Translations under genes and position numbers: made by a program
NCBI GenBank assembly: GCA_963715635.1
Contig: OY970261.1
Coordinates: 2,232,001-2,296,000 of the forward strand
From: JAPKZH01 sp963715635
Lineage (GTDB): Bacteria > Acidobacteriota > Aminicenantia > Aminicenantales > UBA4085
DNA: 64,000 nucleotides
Direction of reading: 5' to 3'
The notes under the pieces: model-generated
The model's input: the letters and a program-made list of their open reading frames with translations, nothing else
Database searches by the model: none
Told to the model about the DNA's origin: nothing
Shown here: positions 34,124 through 41,824 of the stretch, in pieces
Position numbering within the stretch: position 1 is the stretch's first letter
Layout of the letters: every line of letters starts with the position of its first letter

Positions 34124-35362
34124 TCAGGCTGATTCCGAAGTACGCTCCACGATCCTTTGGGCGGCCAGGGCCGCGGTCGAGAACGCGGCCTGCAGATTGT
34201 ATCCGCCGGTATCCCCGTCGATGTCCAGGACCTCGCCGACGAAGAAGAGGCGGGGAACGAGCCTGGACTCCATCGTCTTCGGATTGATCTCGGTCAGCGA
34301 TACTCCGCCGCGGGTCACCATCGCCTCATGAATTCCCCCGAGTCGGCCGACCACGAACGGGCATCCGGTCAGGAGCTCGATAAGAGCGGAGCGGTCTTTC
34401 CTGGAGAGATGGGCCCCGGTCAGATCAAGTTCAATCCCGGCCAAAGTCAGGAGCTTGTTGACGAACCGTTCCGGCAGATCATAAGCCGTCAGGACCGTCC
34501 TGACCCGCGCATTTCCGGCGGCGGAAATGCGGTTCAGCAGGGTCTCTTTCACTTTCTGATAATCAATACCCGGGAGGAAAGATATCCTGAGAGTATCACC
34601 CGGACGGATAAACCGGGAAAAATCGAGAATCCCCGGCCCGGATAAGCCGGAATGGGTCAAAAGCAGGTCTCCGGTGCGCTGTCTTATCTTTTGGCCGGCG
34701 CGGGTAAGAGAGATGATCACATCCGCAAAAGAAATCCCGGCCAGGTCCGAGAATTGGTAGTCCTGAATGGTCACCGCGGCGAGCGCCGGGCTCACTTCCG
34801 TCACGCTATGCCCCAGGCTCCGAGCAAAAACATATCCGTCTCCCGTCGAGCCGGTGGCCGGATAGGTGATGCCTCCGGTCGCCATAACCAACTGATCGGC
34901 GCGACACGTCCTTTGACCTGTCCGGATCGAAAACCCTTCGTCCCGGACGGAGACTTCTAAGACCGGGTCCCCACATCGAATCTCCACATGGGCGGCCGTA
35001 CATTCCTTGACCAGAATATCCAAAATCCCGGACGCCTTCCGGGACAGGGGAAATACTTTTCCGCCGGGCTCCGTCATGAGCGGCAGTCCCCGTTCTGTGA
35101 AGAACGAAATCAAATCCCGATTTTGGAAATTCAGCAGGGCGGGTTTGAGAAACCGGCCGTTGTCTCCATAATGGGAAAGAAATGATCCGATTTCCTCTTC
35201 ATGGGTGATATTGCACTGCCCCGAACCGGAGAGGAGGAGCTTCCGGCCCGGCAGGGGCTTTTTTTCAACGATCAGAATTTTTCGCCCGTTTCCCGCCGCC
35301 CTCAAGGCGCAGAAGAGTCCGGCCGGCCCGCCACCGATCACGACCAGCGAATACTTTTCCAT
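34124..35362 (-). CDS. YhiN/HI0933-family FAD-dependent oxidoreductase
   Basis: The protein starts MEKYSLVVIGGGPAGLFCAL (dinucleotide-binding fold, 35362) and has KLLLSGSGQCNITH, VMATGGITYPATGSTGDGY and the C-terminal FFVGEVLDIDGDTGGYNLQAAFSTA that closes over FAD, all diagnostic of the HI0933-like flavoproteins. Length (412 residues) is normal. The upstream extension to 35473 has no such motifs. The reaction is unknown. Its 3' end abuts an IS91 fragment but the coding region appears whole (TAALAAQRIVERTSESA). Confidence 0.88.
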   Translation of the reverse strand: MEKYSLVVIGGGPAGLFCALRAAGNGRKILIVEKKPLPGRKLLLSGSGQCNITHEEEIGSFLSHYGDNGRFLKPALLNFQNRDLISFFTERGLPLMTEPGGKVFPLSRKASGILDILVKECTAAHVEIRCGDPVLEVSVRDEGFSIRTGQRTCRADQLVMATGGITYPATGSTGDGYVFARSLGHSVTEVSPALAAVTIQDYQFSDLAGISFADVIISLTRAGQKIRQRTGDLLLTHSGLSGPGILDFSRFIRPGDTLRISFLPGIDYQKVKETLLNRISAAGNARVRTVLTAYDLPERFVNKLLTLAGIELDLTGAHLSRKDRSALIELLTGCPFVVGRLGGIHEAMVTRGGVSLTEINPKTMESRLVPRLFFVGEVLDIDGDTGGYNLQAAFSTAALAAQRIVERTSESA

Positions 35363-35562
35363 CTTGATCAAGACCGGTTGAAAGGTGACAAAGGGGTACT
35401 CATGGCTCGTCGGATCAAATAATACCATAGATGAGGAAAAACTCTTCCCGGCCGGGAATCTTTTTTTCGTCAAGGAACATTTTGGAAACCGGTTTCGTAT
35501 TTATATTTGGACCCAATAAAAATGCGGAGGGCCCGCCTGATTCGACAACAGGGTTAAAGACC

Positions 35563-35757
35563 ATGAGAAAAGCCGGGACGAGTAAAACCAAAAACCCGGT
35601 TCCCCGGCTTGCCTCCGCACTCTTGAGTCTGTTCACCCCCTTCGAGAATCGAGCTTCCATCCTGGGCGATTACGAAGGAATGTTCGACGACTTGGCCCGG
35701 CGGCGCGGTCCGCTCGCCGCCCGCGCCTTCCTTCACCTCTCCCTCGACGACTTGCCC
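35563..35757 (+). pseudogene. N-terminal stub of an ADOP-type ABC permease
   Basis: The frame MRKAGTSKTKNPVPRLASAL, then LLSLFTPFENRASILGDYEG and MFDDLARRRGPLAARAF, matches the cytoplasmic prefix of Acidobacteria-type duplicated-orphaned-permease proteins ('LLGD.EE.F..LA...G...A'). After about 65 residues the sequence meets GACTTGCCC (35749-35757) and becomes meaningless. No membrane helices remain. Confidence 0.55.
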
Positions 35758-36020
35758 TTGGTATCTTTCGTTGAAGCGCGAGAGGAAATCAAAAAGCAAC
35801 TCCCACATACAATCATCAAAGGAAAGTCCATGGCATAGGGCCTGGGTCAAGGGAACTCTCAATCCAGTCCGAGCAACTCGGGGGTGAGTACGATTCCCTT
35901 CACCGGCATTAGTTTCCCTGAGTTTTTAGGGATTTTCGAATATTTCCCGTTTAAGCACCATTAAGCTGGAATAGGCGAGAGCACGCGCAGGGGTGGGTGA
36001 ACAGCCAGCTAGCTGTTTGC

Positions 36021-36674
36021 TTATTTTATGACGTGAGTCACATCCTTGACCGGCTTTCTTTCCCTTGGTGCGGGATTTTCTGCCGGGTAGCCCACCGGAA
36101 TTAAAGCCACTAAATCCATCTCCTCCGGCACTTTCAGAATCTTTTCGATATCACCCTTGGCTTGCATCGGGCCGGTCATCCAGACAGCCCCCAAACCCAT
36201 TTGATGCAGGACCAGAAGGAGATAGGCGATAGCAGACGAGACAGACTGGATTCGGGTGTCGGCCACGCTCCTCCATCGGCTCATCTGTTGAACCTTCGGG
36301 TCAACCTTTTCCCGAGCAGCCAAAATCGGATCCAGCAGTGATTTGTACGGGGAGGCGGCAACCGCGATAACCGAAGGTGCATTTCGAAAGAAGTCCGATC
36401 GCTTAAGCATACGAGTGAGATTTTCTCCGATCTGACTCGCCTCGGGTAGAGAGGCAAAATAATCGGCGCGAGCTTGGACCGCGTCAGCGATCGAGTTGAT
36501 GACGTTTTTATTCAGGATGACATAGAAAAGCCAGTTTTGCTGATTGCCTCCGTTGGGCGCCCAGGTGGCCAGCTCTACGGCCTGAAGCAACATGTCCTCA
36601 TTAACAGGCTTTTCGAGCCAACTGCGAATAGAACGTCAACCTTTAATAAGTTCAGCCATTTCACTTGTTTTCAT
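36021..36674 (-). pseudogene. Nitroreductase-family gene 2 with a nonsense codon in the N-terminal motif
   Basis: From ATG 36674, eight bases after a GGAG, the frame reads MKTSEMAELIKG, TGA (36638-36636), then RSIRSWLEKPVNEDMLLQAVELATWAPNGGNQQNW and on through a complete nitroreductase fold (GLGAVWMTGPM, VALIPVGYPAENPAP). The stop replaces the first Arg of the FMN-binding RRSIR, a CGA-to-TGA change. Restart at ATG 36593 would give a 190-residue protein lacking the FMN-phosphate motif. Probably a young pseudogene; suppression cannot be excluded. Confidence 0.75.
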
Positions 36675-37108
36675 TGGGTGATCTCCGAATACGGACATTG
36701 ATTAATATTATAGTTGGTTCACAGTTTTGCCGCCAGCTCCATCGTACCATTCGCCCTCGATGAAAAGTACCGGTTACAATCGTAGGCCAAGTGCGCTGGG
36801 CGTATAACATCTCATCGGCGTCTGCTGTCGTGACTCGGATTGTCATTGAAGTCGATGAGAGTATTAGCTGCCGCCCGGCCCAGCGCTTCCGTGATGCTTG
36901 AAAATGTATACGATTATCCGCCGACGAACGTCCTCCTGCCCCACTTCTCCCCCCCGACTTGCCCTGAGTGTCCTGAACTAATATCTAGATTTATTTATCA
37001 GCTGCCGGCTCTGTCCGCCGCTTCCCCTTCTCCGACTTGCCCAGGATGTTGATCGTCTTGTAAATGCAAGTGGATGGCTTGGGGCGATAACCGTTTGTTG
37101 CGTAATGG
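36675..37108. other. Gene-free stretch with two istB-type scars
   Basis: GACTTGCCC occurs at 36956-36964 and 37034-37042. Around the second, the minus strand reads KTINILGKSEKGKRRTEPAA followed by DK and a stop, a good IstB C-terminus. The remainder shows no gene. Confidence 0.5.
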
Positions 37109-37654
37109 TTAATCCACCAATATCAATCCGTAATAGTTGGGGCATTGGCGTCTCGTTCGAACAACCTCTATCGGAAAGCCCGCTTTTTTCGCGGTAGAAA
37201 AAACATCGATTCCGCACGCTTCCATCGATGGCCGAGCCCGCTCAGTGTGTCGGCACTGTCCTTCTTCCACAGGACACCTCCTGCAGAAATAGCACGGGCC
37301 ATCGCCAAGGCCAAAAGCCTTCCAGGCACCACTTAGGAAAATATCCCGCTCAAGGTCGGCAACTACTGTCTTTAGTGCCGCCCGCAGTCCAAAGTGTATC
37401 AATATCGCTCGATGGTAACAATCCAAGACGACACGCATCTGTTCTGGCGTCGGCGTAAAAGGAGGGCAAACCAAGCACTGGCCATATCCGTCGCAGCCGA
37501 ACTGACACTTCAATTTAACCCAGGCAGCAGTTGCCACGTCTGAAGGAGAAATTATCCGGACATCTTTAACGCCAGGTTTCCGCCTTGCAGCATCACAAAG
37601 CTCATCATCCGATAGAATTGTTTTTATTTCTCTATTCCTGGTTTTAGGGGCCAT
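37109..37654 (-). CDS. DUF2284 cysteine-rich metal-binding protein
   Basis: The protein (181 residues from MAPKTRNREI, preceded by AGAGGTG) contains two cysteine clusters, CQFGCDGYGQCLVCPPFTPTP and PCYFCRRCPVEEGQCRHTERARPSMEAC, and ends QCPNYYGLILVD. The clusters may bind Fe-S or corrinoid-associated metal as proposed for the DUF2284 family, but function is unknown. It is single, on the minus strand amid debris, and intact. Confidence 0.85.
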   Translation of the reverse strand: MAPKTRNREIKTILSDDELCDAARRKPGVKDVRIISPSDVATAAWVKLKCQFGCDGYGQCLVCPPFTPTPEQMRVVLDCYHRAILIHFGLRAALKTVVADLERDIFLSGAWKAFGLGDGPCYFCRRCPVEEGQCRHTERARPSMEACGIDVFSTAKKAGFPIEVVRTRRQCPNYYGLILVD

Positions 37655-37789
37655 TTTTACACCTCTACTAATCCTGCCATAATTTTCCTGCAAAACTGCG
37701 GGTATGATTATAAATTACAGAAGATGACTTCGAATAGCAATTTAATAAGTTGCGATAACTCGGGAGATTATTTCAGCCAGGAAGAGCTT

Positions 37790-37838
37790 TTAATAAGTGG
37801 GTCGCAGGTTCGATCCCCACTTCGCCCTCCCGCCTGCC
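37790..37838 (+). other. tRNA-3'-end-like fragment
   Basis: GGTCGCAGGTTCGATCCCCA resembles a T arm followed by an acceptor-like stretch, but the T stem is imperfect and no 5' half exists. It directly precedes an istB-type scar (37866-37874). Confidence 0.25.
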
Positions 37839-37894
37839 CCACTCTTCCTAGCCGCCTCGCTCTCCGACTTGCCCTTGCTTTCTCTTGCTGAAAG

Positions 37895-38014
37895 ATGGCC
37901 ATAGCGATCGCAAACCAAAAGAAAGCCTGGCTCATCCTGAAGGAGCTTCAGAAATCAGGCAAGATTGAGATTGTGGCTTATCAAGGATTGAAGCCATGGA
38001 TTCGTTCTTTGTGA
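37895..38014 (+). CDS. Small frame of unknown status (39 residues)
   Basis: MAIAIANQKKAWLILKELQK followed by SGKIEIVAYQGLKPWIRSL has a normal protein-like composition, but its last codons lie in the 38001-38087 repeat and it has no clear ribosome site. It may be the tail of a broken gene. Confidence 0.2.
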   Translation: MAIAIANQKKAWLILKELQKSGKIEIVAYQGLKPWIRSL

Positions 38015-38087
38015 TAAAATATTTCTAGCTCTCTTTAGCCGGCTGGGGAGAGTCCCATCATCAATCCCCCTTTTGCTAACAGCCGGC
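38001..38087. repeat. ~90-bp structured repeat, copy 1
   Basis: Starts TTCGTTCTTTGTGATAAAAT and contains GCCGGCTGGGGAGAGTCCCA, ending in AGCCGGC. The ends of the second part (GCCGGCT/AGCCGGC) pair, giving a 7-bp stem. The second copy is at 40621-40721 in the same orientation. The pyrimidine-rich middle differs, but both stem arms are conserved. Confidence 0.65.
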
Positions 38088-38254
38088 CTTGCCTAATCGC
38101 CGAATCTCTGTGCAAATAGCCAGAAACATAAGAAGATCAATTCACTAAAAAAGGAAACCACTCATTTTTCAACAGCCTTATTCACAGAAATTGTGGATAA
38201 CTGAGTTGAAAACCGGACCGATCAAAGAATCCAGCATTTTTTTTCAATAAAATG

Positions 38255-38298
38255 TCAAAGGCAATCGGCAAAATCCTCCCTCCTCTCCGACTTGCCCT
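38255..38298 (-). pseudogene. istB C-terminal end, left of the IS110 insertion
   Basis: Reads GKSERREDFADCL and a stop on the minus strand; continues the istB fragment at 39596-39725 once the IS110-type element is removed. Confidence 0.7.
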
Positions 38299-38375
38299 TC
38301 TATGATGGCGAAACGCAAGCCCTCGGAAATGTTTTTTCTTTCATCTTTCTTTATGACTGCTTCGGCCTTGTGAAC

Positions 38376-38474
38376 CACCCTTCTATCCGCGCCTCGAAGC
38401 GCACCGTATCGTTCGGTCTCGGCTCCTAAACCTTGATGTGAACGCGACCCTCCCGGGTCCGTTAGGGCAAGTCA
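38376..38474 (-). ncRNA. Predicted bridge/seek guide RNA of the IS110-type element
   Basis: Transcribed from just after the transposase stop, it contains GACUUGCCCU (38473-38464), identical to the left half of the insertion target, then a hairpin (AACGGACCC, loop GGGA, GGGUC-G-CGUU), then CAUCAAGG (38438-38431), identical to the opposite strand of the right half. A second hairpin (GCGC-UUCGAG-GCGC) is followed by AUAGAAGG (38386-38379), complementary to the element's own end CCTTCTAT. This is the order target loop, donor loop known for bridge RNAs. The second donor guide is not obvious. RNA ends are unknown. Confidence 0.65.
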
Positions 38475-39509
38475 CTAGGCAGCCGATGATGTCATCATGT
38501 CCGATATATATTCTCTCTTCTCGGTGAGAAGTCGATAAATAATGGTCAGCAACCGACGGGCCACGGCGATCTTAGCTACGTTCGCCCCCTTCCGCTTGGC
38601 CAGCCGGCTGTATAAGACCCGCAACCCAAGGTCTTTCTTGATCGCCGGATAGACCGCTTCCACAGCCGCCCACCTCAGCCAGGCGCTTCCCTGTTTGGTA
38701 ATGCGTCCGTGATATGTTCGCTCCCCAGAGGCGTACGTTGAGGGTATGACCCCGGCATAGGAATGAAGGTCCGCTACCGTCGGAAACCGATTGACATCCG
38801 CGATCTCGACCGCTACCAACACCGACAACGTCATCCCAAAGCCCGGCACCGTATCGATCCGAGCCGCCTCCTCGATCTCCCCGTAGAGCATTCGAGCTAG
38901 ACCGTTCGACCTTTTGAGATGGGCTTGAACCTCCAGATATCCCTGGATGAGATCCTCCATGACCATTTTGTCGGGATCCTCCAACGGCAGATTCGTCAGG
39001 AACTCGATTCCCCTCAGGCTGAAGAGTCCGTCCTTGCGCTTTTCCACCTCCAGCCGTATTTCTTCTTTCTGCTGAGCCAAAAGCGCACGGATCTTGTTCT
39101 TCACTTCCGTTTGCTTCACAACCCAATAGGCTCGCATCCGCACCACCCGCTGCGCCCGCCGGTTCCTCTTTCCTCGCTGATAGACCTCCGGAATCAGATC
39201 CGCCCGCAGCAACTGGGCTAGCGTTCGCGAATCTCGTTTGTCCGTCTTGATCCGGGCATGGGCGATTGCCTTCACCTGAAGCGCGTTCGCCATCTTCACC
39301 TCGCCTCCCAGCTCCCGAAGTAGGTCGGCCATAACATACGACGATCGGCCAGCCTCAATAACGGCCGTGAACGGACGATATCCTTCCAGGAATCGCTCGA
39401 CCTTCTCTCTTAAGTTGAACACTCGCCCGTTCTTCAGCTCCCGACCATCTTCGTCCAAGACCGTCATGACCGACACTTGCTTGTGATGGTCGACACCGAT
39501 AAAATACAT
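38475..39509 (-). CDS. IS110-family DEDD transposase
   Basis: This 344-residue recombinase has the N-terminal RuvC-like DEDD domain (MYFIGVDHHKQVSVMTVLD with the first Asp; AVIEAG; IKTDKRDSRTLAQLL with the last acidic pair) and the C-terminal transposase-20 domain (IDTVPGFGMTLSVLVAVEIADVNRFP, SYAGVIPSTYASGERTYHGRITKQGS, whose Ser is the expected nucleophile region). No frame damage is visible. A ribosome site GGAGGTGCG precedes the ATG. Confidence 0.92.
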   Translation of the reverse strand: MYFIGVDHHKQVSVMTVLDEDGRELKNGRVFNLREKVERFLEGYRPFTAVIEAGRSSYVMADLLRELGGEVKMANALQVKAIAHARIKTDKRDSRTLAQLLRADLIPEVYQRGKRNRRAQRVVRMRAYWVVKQTEVKNKIRALLAQQKEEIRLEVEKRKDGLFSLRGIEFLTNLPLEDPDKMVMEDLIQGYLEVQAHLKRSNGLARMLYGEIEEAARIDTVPGFGMTLSVLVAVEIADVNRFPTVADLHSYAGVIPSTYASGERTYHGRITKQGSAWLRWAAVEAVYPAIKKDLGLRVLYSRLAKRKGANVAKIAVARRLLTIIYRLLTEKREYISDMMTSSAA

Positions 39510-39595
39510 CCGCGCACCTCCAGAATAAATTTTTCCTAGACGAGTAATCTATCATAGCGTACCCGTCACGGAGGTGCGTTTCGCTATCATGCTAC

Positions 39596-39725
39596 CTTGA
39601 TGGTGATCGTCCTCGAGTGATGAAGGAATCGGTCCAGAATCGCTGTCGCGATGACAGTATCGCCGAAAATCTCGTTCCATTGGCTGAAGCTACGGTTAGA
39701 CGTCAGGACAAGGGCGCTCTGGATC
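39596..39725 (-). pseudogene. istB (IS21 helper ATPase) C-terminal fragment
   Basis: The minus strand encodes ALVLTSNRSFSQWNEIFGDT followed by VIATAILDRFLHHSRTITIK, the sensor-1-to-C-terminal part of IstB. The N-terminal ATPase half is missing, replaced by the mgsA 3' end. The fragment is split from its last 14 codons (38255-38298) by the IS110-type element. Confidence 0.85.
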
Positions 39726-39727
39726 AG

Positions 39728-40198
39728 CTATATTTTACGATGGACGTATGCTGTGTAATCCCTGATGACTGGGTGATATTCTTCATTCATAAGAGGCGAA
39801 GAAATCATGAAATCCGCGGTCGAGCGATTGCATGCGATGGGGATATTATAGACCACAGCGATTCGAAGGAGCGCTTTGACATCAACATCATGCGGATGGG
39901 GTTCCATTGGGTCCCAAAAAAATATGACAAAATCGATTCGGCCCTCGGCAATCATTCCCCCGAGCTGCTGATCCCCTCCTAGCGGACCTGACTTCAATTT
40001 GGTGATTTCAAAAGCCTCTTTTTTTATATGATCACGTTCAAATTTTCGGCTGATGATTTCCTCTACCAAGCGGCCCGTGGTCCCAGTACAGACCAATTTA
40101 TGCCGAACCAAGGTCCGATAGTTGAACTCGACCCACTCTCCGAGGTCGGGTTTTCGATTATCGTGTGCCACAAGAGCAATCGTTTTTATCCTTTCCAT
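39728..40198 (-). CDS. mgsA: Methylglyoxal synthase
   Basis: MgsA converts dihydroxyacetone phosphate to methylglyoxal and phosphate, a bypass of lower glycolysis. The 156 residues contain KTIALVAHDNRKPDL, LVCTGTTGRLVEE, LKSGPLGGDQQLGGMIAEGRIDFVIFFWDP with the catalytic Asp and phosphate loop, and HDVDVKALLRIAVVYNIPIACNRSTADFM. It starts seven bases after GGAGG. It lies between IS debris on both sides yet is complete. Confidence 0.95.
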   Translation of the reverse strand: MERIKTIALVAHDNRKPDLGEWVEFNYRTLVRHKLVCTGTTGRLVEEIISRKFERDHIKKEAFEITKLKSGPLGGDQQLGGMIAEGRIDFVIFFWDPMEPHPHDVDVKALLRIAVVYNIPIACNRSTADFMISSPLMNEEYHPVIRDYTAYVHRKI

Positions 40199-40495
40199 AG
40201 AAAAGCCTCCAGGTTAATTCAAACGTCTACTGCCGCCGATCTAAGTAGCATAATTTTATCGGAAAAAGGCATGATCTCGCAAATCCAATATATGATTTCG
40301 CCTCGGGTAAACATTTCCATCTATCTGAATTCTTCAATAATTATTGGAGAAAAGTGAATCTCCCCCCGCCTTCTCCATTCTCCCCCCTCTCCGACTTACC
40401 CTGATGGTTATCTGCCAAAAAACTCCGCTTCCGCTTCGGGCTCCAAGGTGAGCTCCTGGTTTGGCCATTTTCTTAAGAGGCTAAGAGTTGCCTTT

Positions 40496-40600
40496 GATGT
40501 TGATCGCCGTCGAGTGATGGGGATCAAGGATGGCGATGGCCGGATCGCTAAAAATCTCGTCCCATAGATTGAAGCTGAAATCCGAAGTCAGGATTTCTAC
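40496..40600 (-). pseudogene. Second istB C-terminal fragment
   Basis: Reads EILTSDFSFNLWDEIFSDPA followed by IAILDPHHSTAINIKG on the minus strand, an independent, more decayed copy of the same IstB region as 39596-39725 (diverged at about a third of residues). Confidence 0.7.
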
Positions 40601-40620
40601 AAAATAAATGCGTCACGACG

Positions 40621-40721
40621 TTCGTTCTTTGTGATAAAATAATTCTAGCTCTCCCGCGCCGGCTGGGGAGAGTCCCACCTTTTGGTTCCCATCAACCCCC
40701 CTTTTGCTGACAACAGCCGGC
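40621..40721. repeat. ~90-bp structured repeat, copy 2
   Basis: Same first 20 bases (TTCGTTCTTTGTGATAAAAT) and same GCCGGCTGGGGAGAGTCCCA core as 38001-38087, with an 11-base insertion in the loop and the closing AGCCGGC retained. Both copies lie beside istB fragments. Confidence 0.65.
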
Positions 40722-40862
40722 AATATGTGTGCCCATAATTTGTTCAATTCCCCAGAAATTTAAGTAGAAACCTCATGAGCGGAGCCCTTGGGACTTTGCC
40801 CTTCGTATTTATTAGATAAAAACTTGGCTATCTCCGTATGAATATAATTTTGGTTCACTTTT

Positions 40863-40886
40863 TATGATAAGATACTTCTTATGATA
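40863..40886. promoter_or_regulatory. Operator-like palindrome upstream of the MBL gene
   Basis: TATGATAAGA, a 4-base spacer and TCTTATGATA form a 10-bp inverted repeat with one mismatch, 85 bases before the start of the MBL hydrolase gene. The surrounding AT-rich DNA suits a promoter region. Confidence 0.35.
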
Positions 40887-40970
40887 TTCTAAAAATAAGG
40901 AAAATGAAGAGTTTTTTGTTCGTTTTGATTCCTTTTTTTCAACAAAAGAGAGGGAATCTGGAGGGGTCCA

Positions 40971-41681
40971 ATGAAAATTGAGGAAATCAAAAAAATATTC
41001 ACTTCATCGCTTGGAGAGAATGAAGTAGCCTTCCTTTTTCTTGGATATTCAGGAGTTATCCTCAGAACGTCGAAGGGGACGATCATCATCGATCCGGCCG
41101 ATTTATTGAAAGGCAAGGAGCTGGAAACATTGAAAGCAGGGGGGGTAAACCTTTTGCTTTTCACTCACAGCCACGGCGACCATTATAATCATAAAGATGC
41201 CCTCGCTCTATTCAAGGCAACTAATGCCTTAGTTATAGCGGAGCCTTCAGTCTATCATAGCCTCCTGGACAAGATACCCTTGAATAAGCTTATAAGCGCC
41301 TTACCTGGAATAACATACACGGTTGACGAGATCACAATAAATGCAATCAAAGGGATCCATGTTGGCTCGATTAACCTTTATCAAATTCAAATTGGAGGCA
41401 TAAGTGTTTTTCACGGAGGAGACTCAGACTACGTGCCCATTAAGGATTACCCCTCAGATTTGGCTTTTCTTCCCACTGGGGACCCCTCGCCCACCGCTTC
41501 ACCGCAAGGCGCATTCAACATGGCTTCAGATCTTACTCCGAGTGTGATAGTGGCCATGCACGGCTCAATGGGTCAGAGCAAGGAATTTGAGCAAAAAATT
41601 AAGGAGAAGATGCCCCATACAATCGTGATAATCCCAGAACCATACAAATCAAAGATAGTAACCATCCGCAAGAGAACTTAG
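40971..41681 (+). CDS. MBL-fold (UlaG-like) metal-dependent hydrolase
   Basis: This 236-residue beta-lactamase-fold protein, preceded by GGAGG, has the zinc motif LLFTHSHGDHYNHKDA, an early GYSGVILRTSKGTIIIDP strand pair, ISVFHGGDSDY and VIVAMHGSMGQ with the later metal His. It matches the UlaG/'MBL fold metallo-hydrolase' group whose substrates range widely. It has no signal peptide and stands alone between IS debris and the NfeD gene. Confidence 0.85.
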   Translation: MKIEEIKKIFTSSLGENEVAFLFLGYSGVILRTSKGTIIIDPADLLKGKELETLKAGGVNLLLFTHSHGDHYNHKDALALFKATNALVIAEPSVYHSLLDKIPLNKLISALPGITYTVDEITINAIKGIHVGSINLYQIQIGGISVFHGGDSDYVPIKDYPSDLAFLPTGDPSPTASPQGAFNMASDLTPSVIVAMHGSMGQSKEFEQKIKEKMPHTIVIIPEPYKSKIVTIRKRT

Positions 41682-41824
41682 ATCCTGAACGGAAAGATTA
41701 AAGGCAAACTGATAGCAGAAGAACTTATTTTTTATAAAATCGATCAATAATGTACTATGTGAACTTTTTTTCTTTGGCAGGACGCGAGGATTTCAAATCT
41801 TCTATCAATATCGAGATTGACTTG

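Larger units (their letters stand above)
38299..39597 (-). mobile_element. IS110-family (IS1111-like) element inserted in an istB remnant
   Basis: The ends carry imperfect subterminal inverted repeats, ATGATGGCGAAACGCA (38302-38317) and the inverse of ATGATAGCGAAACGCA (39575-39590), and CT dinucleotides at the borders in place of a target duplication. Without the element, istB reads continuously ...ITIK-GKSERR. The transposase is on the minus strand, with about 85 bases before it and 175 non-coding bases after it, the layout of the IS1111 subgroup, whose guide RNA lies downstream of the transposase. The element looks complete. Confidence 0.85.
40199..40862. other. Intergenic graveyard: istB scars and repeat copy 2
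   Basis: GACTTACCC at 40393-40401 carries an istB tail with a one-base deletion (minus strand ITIR...). 40496-40600 is described separately. No complete gene is present. Confidence 0.5.

Noticed and set aside
37790..37838. Possible tRNA gene
   Set aside because: The T stem has mismatches and no anticodon or acceptor 5' strand can be drawn. Kept only as a weak fragment.
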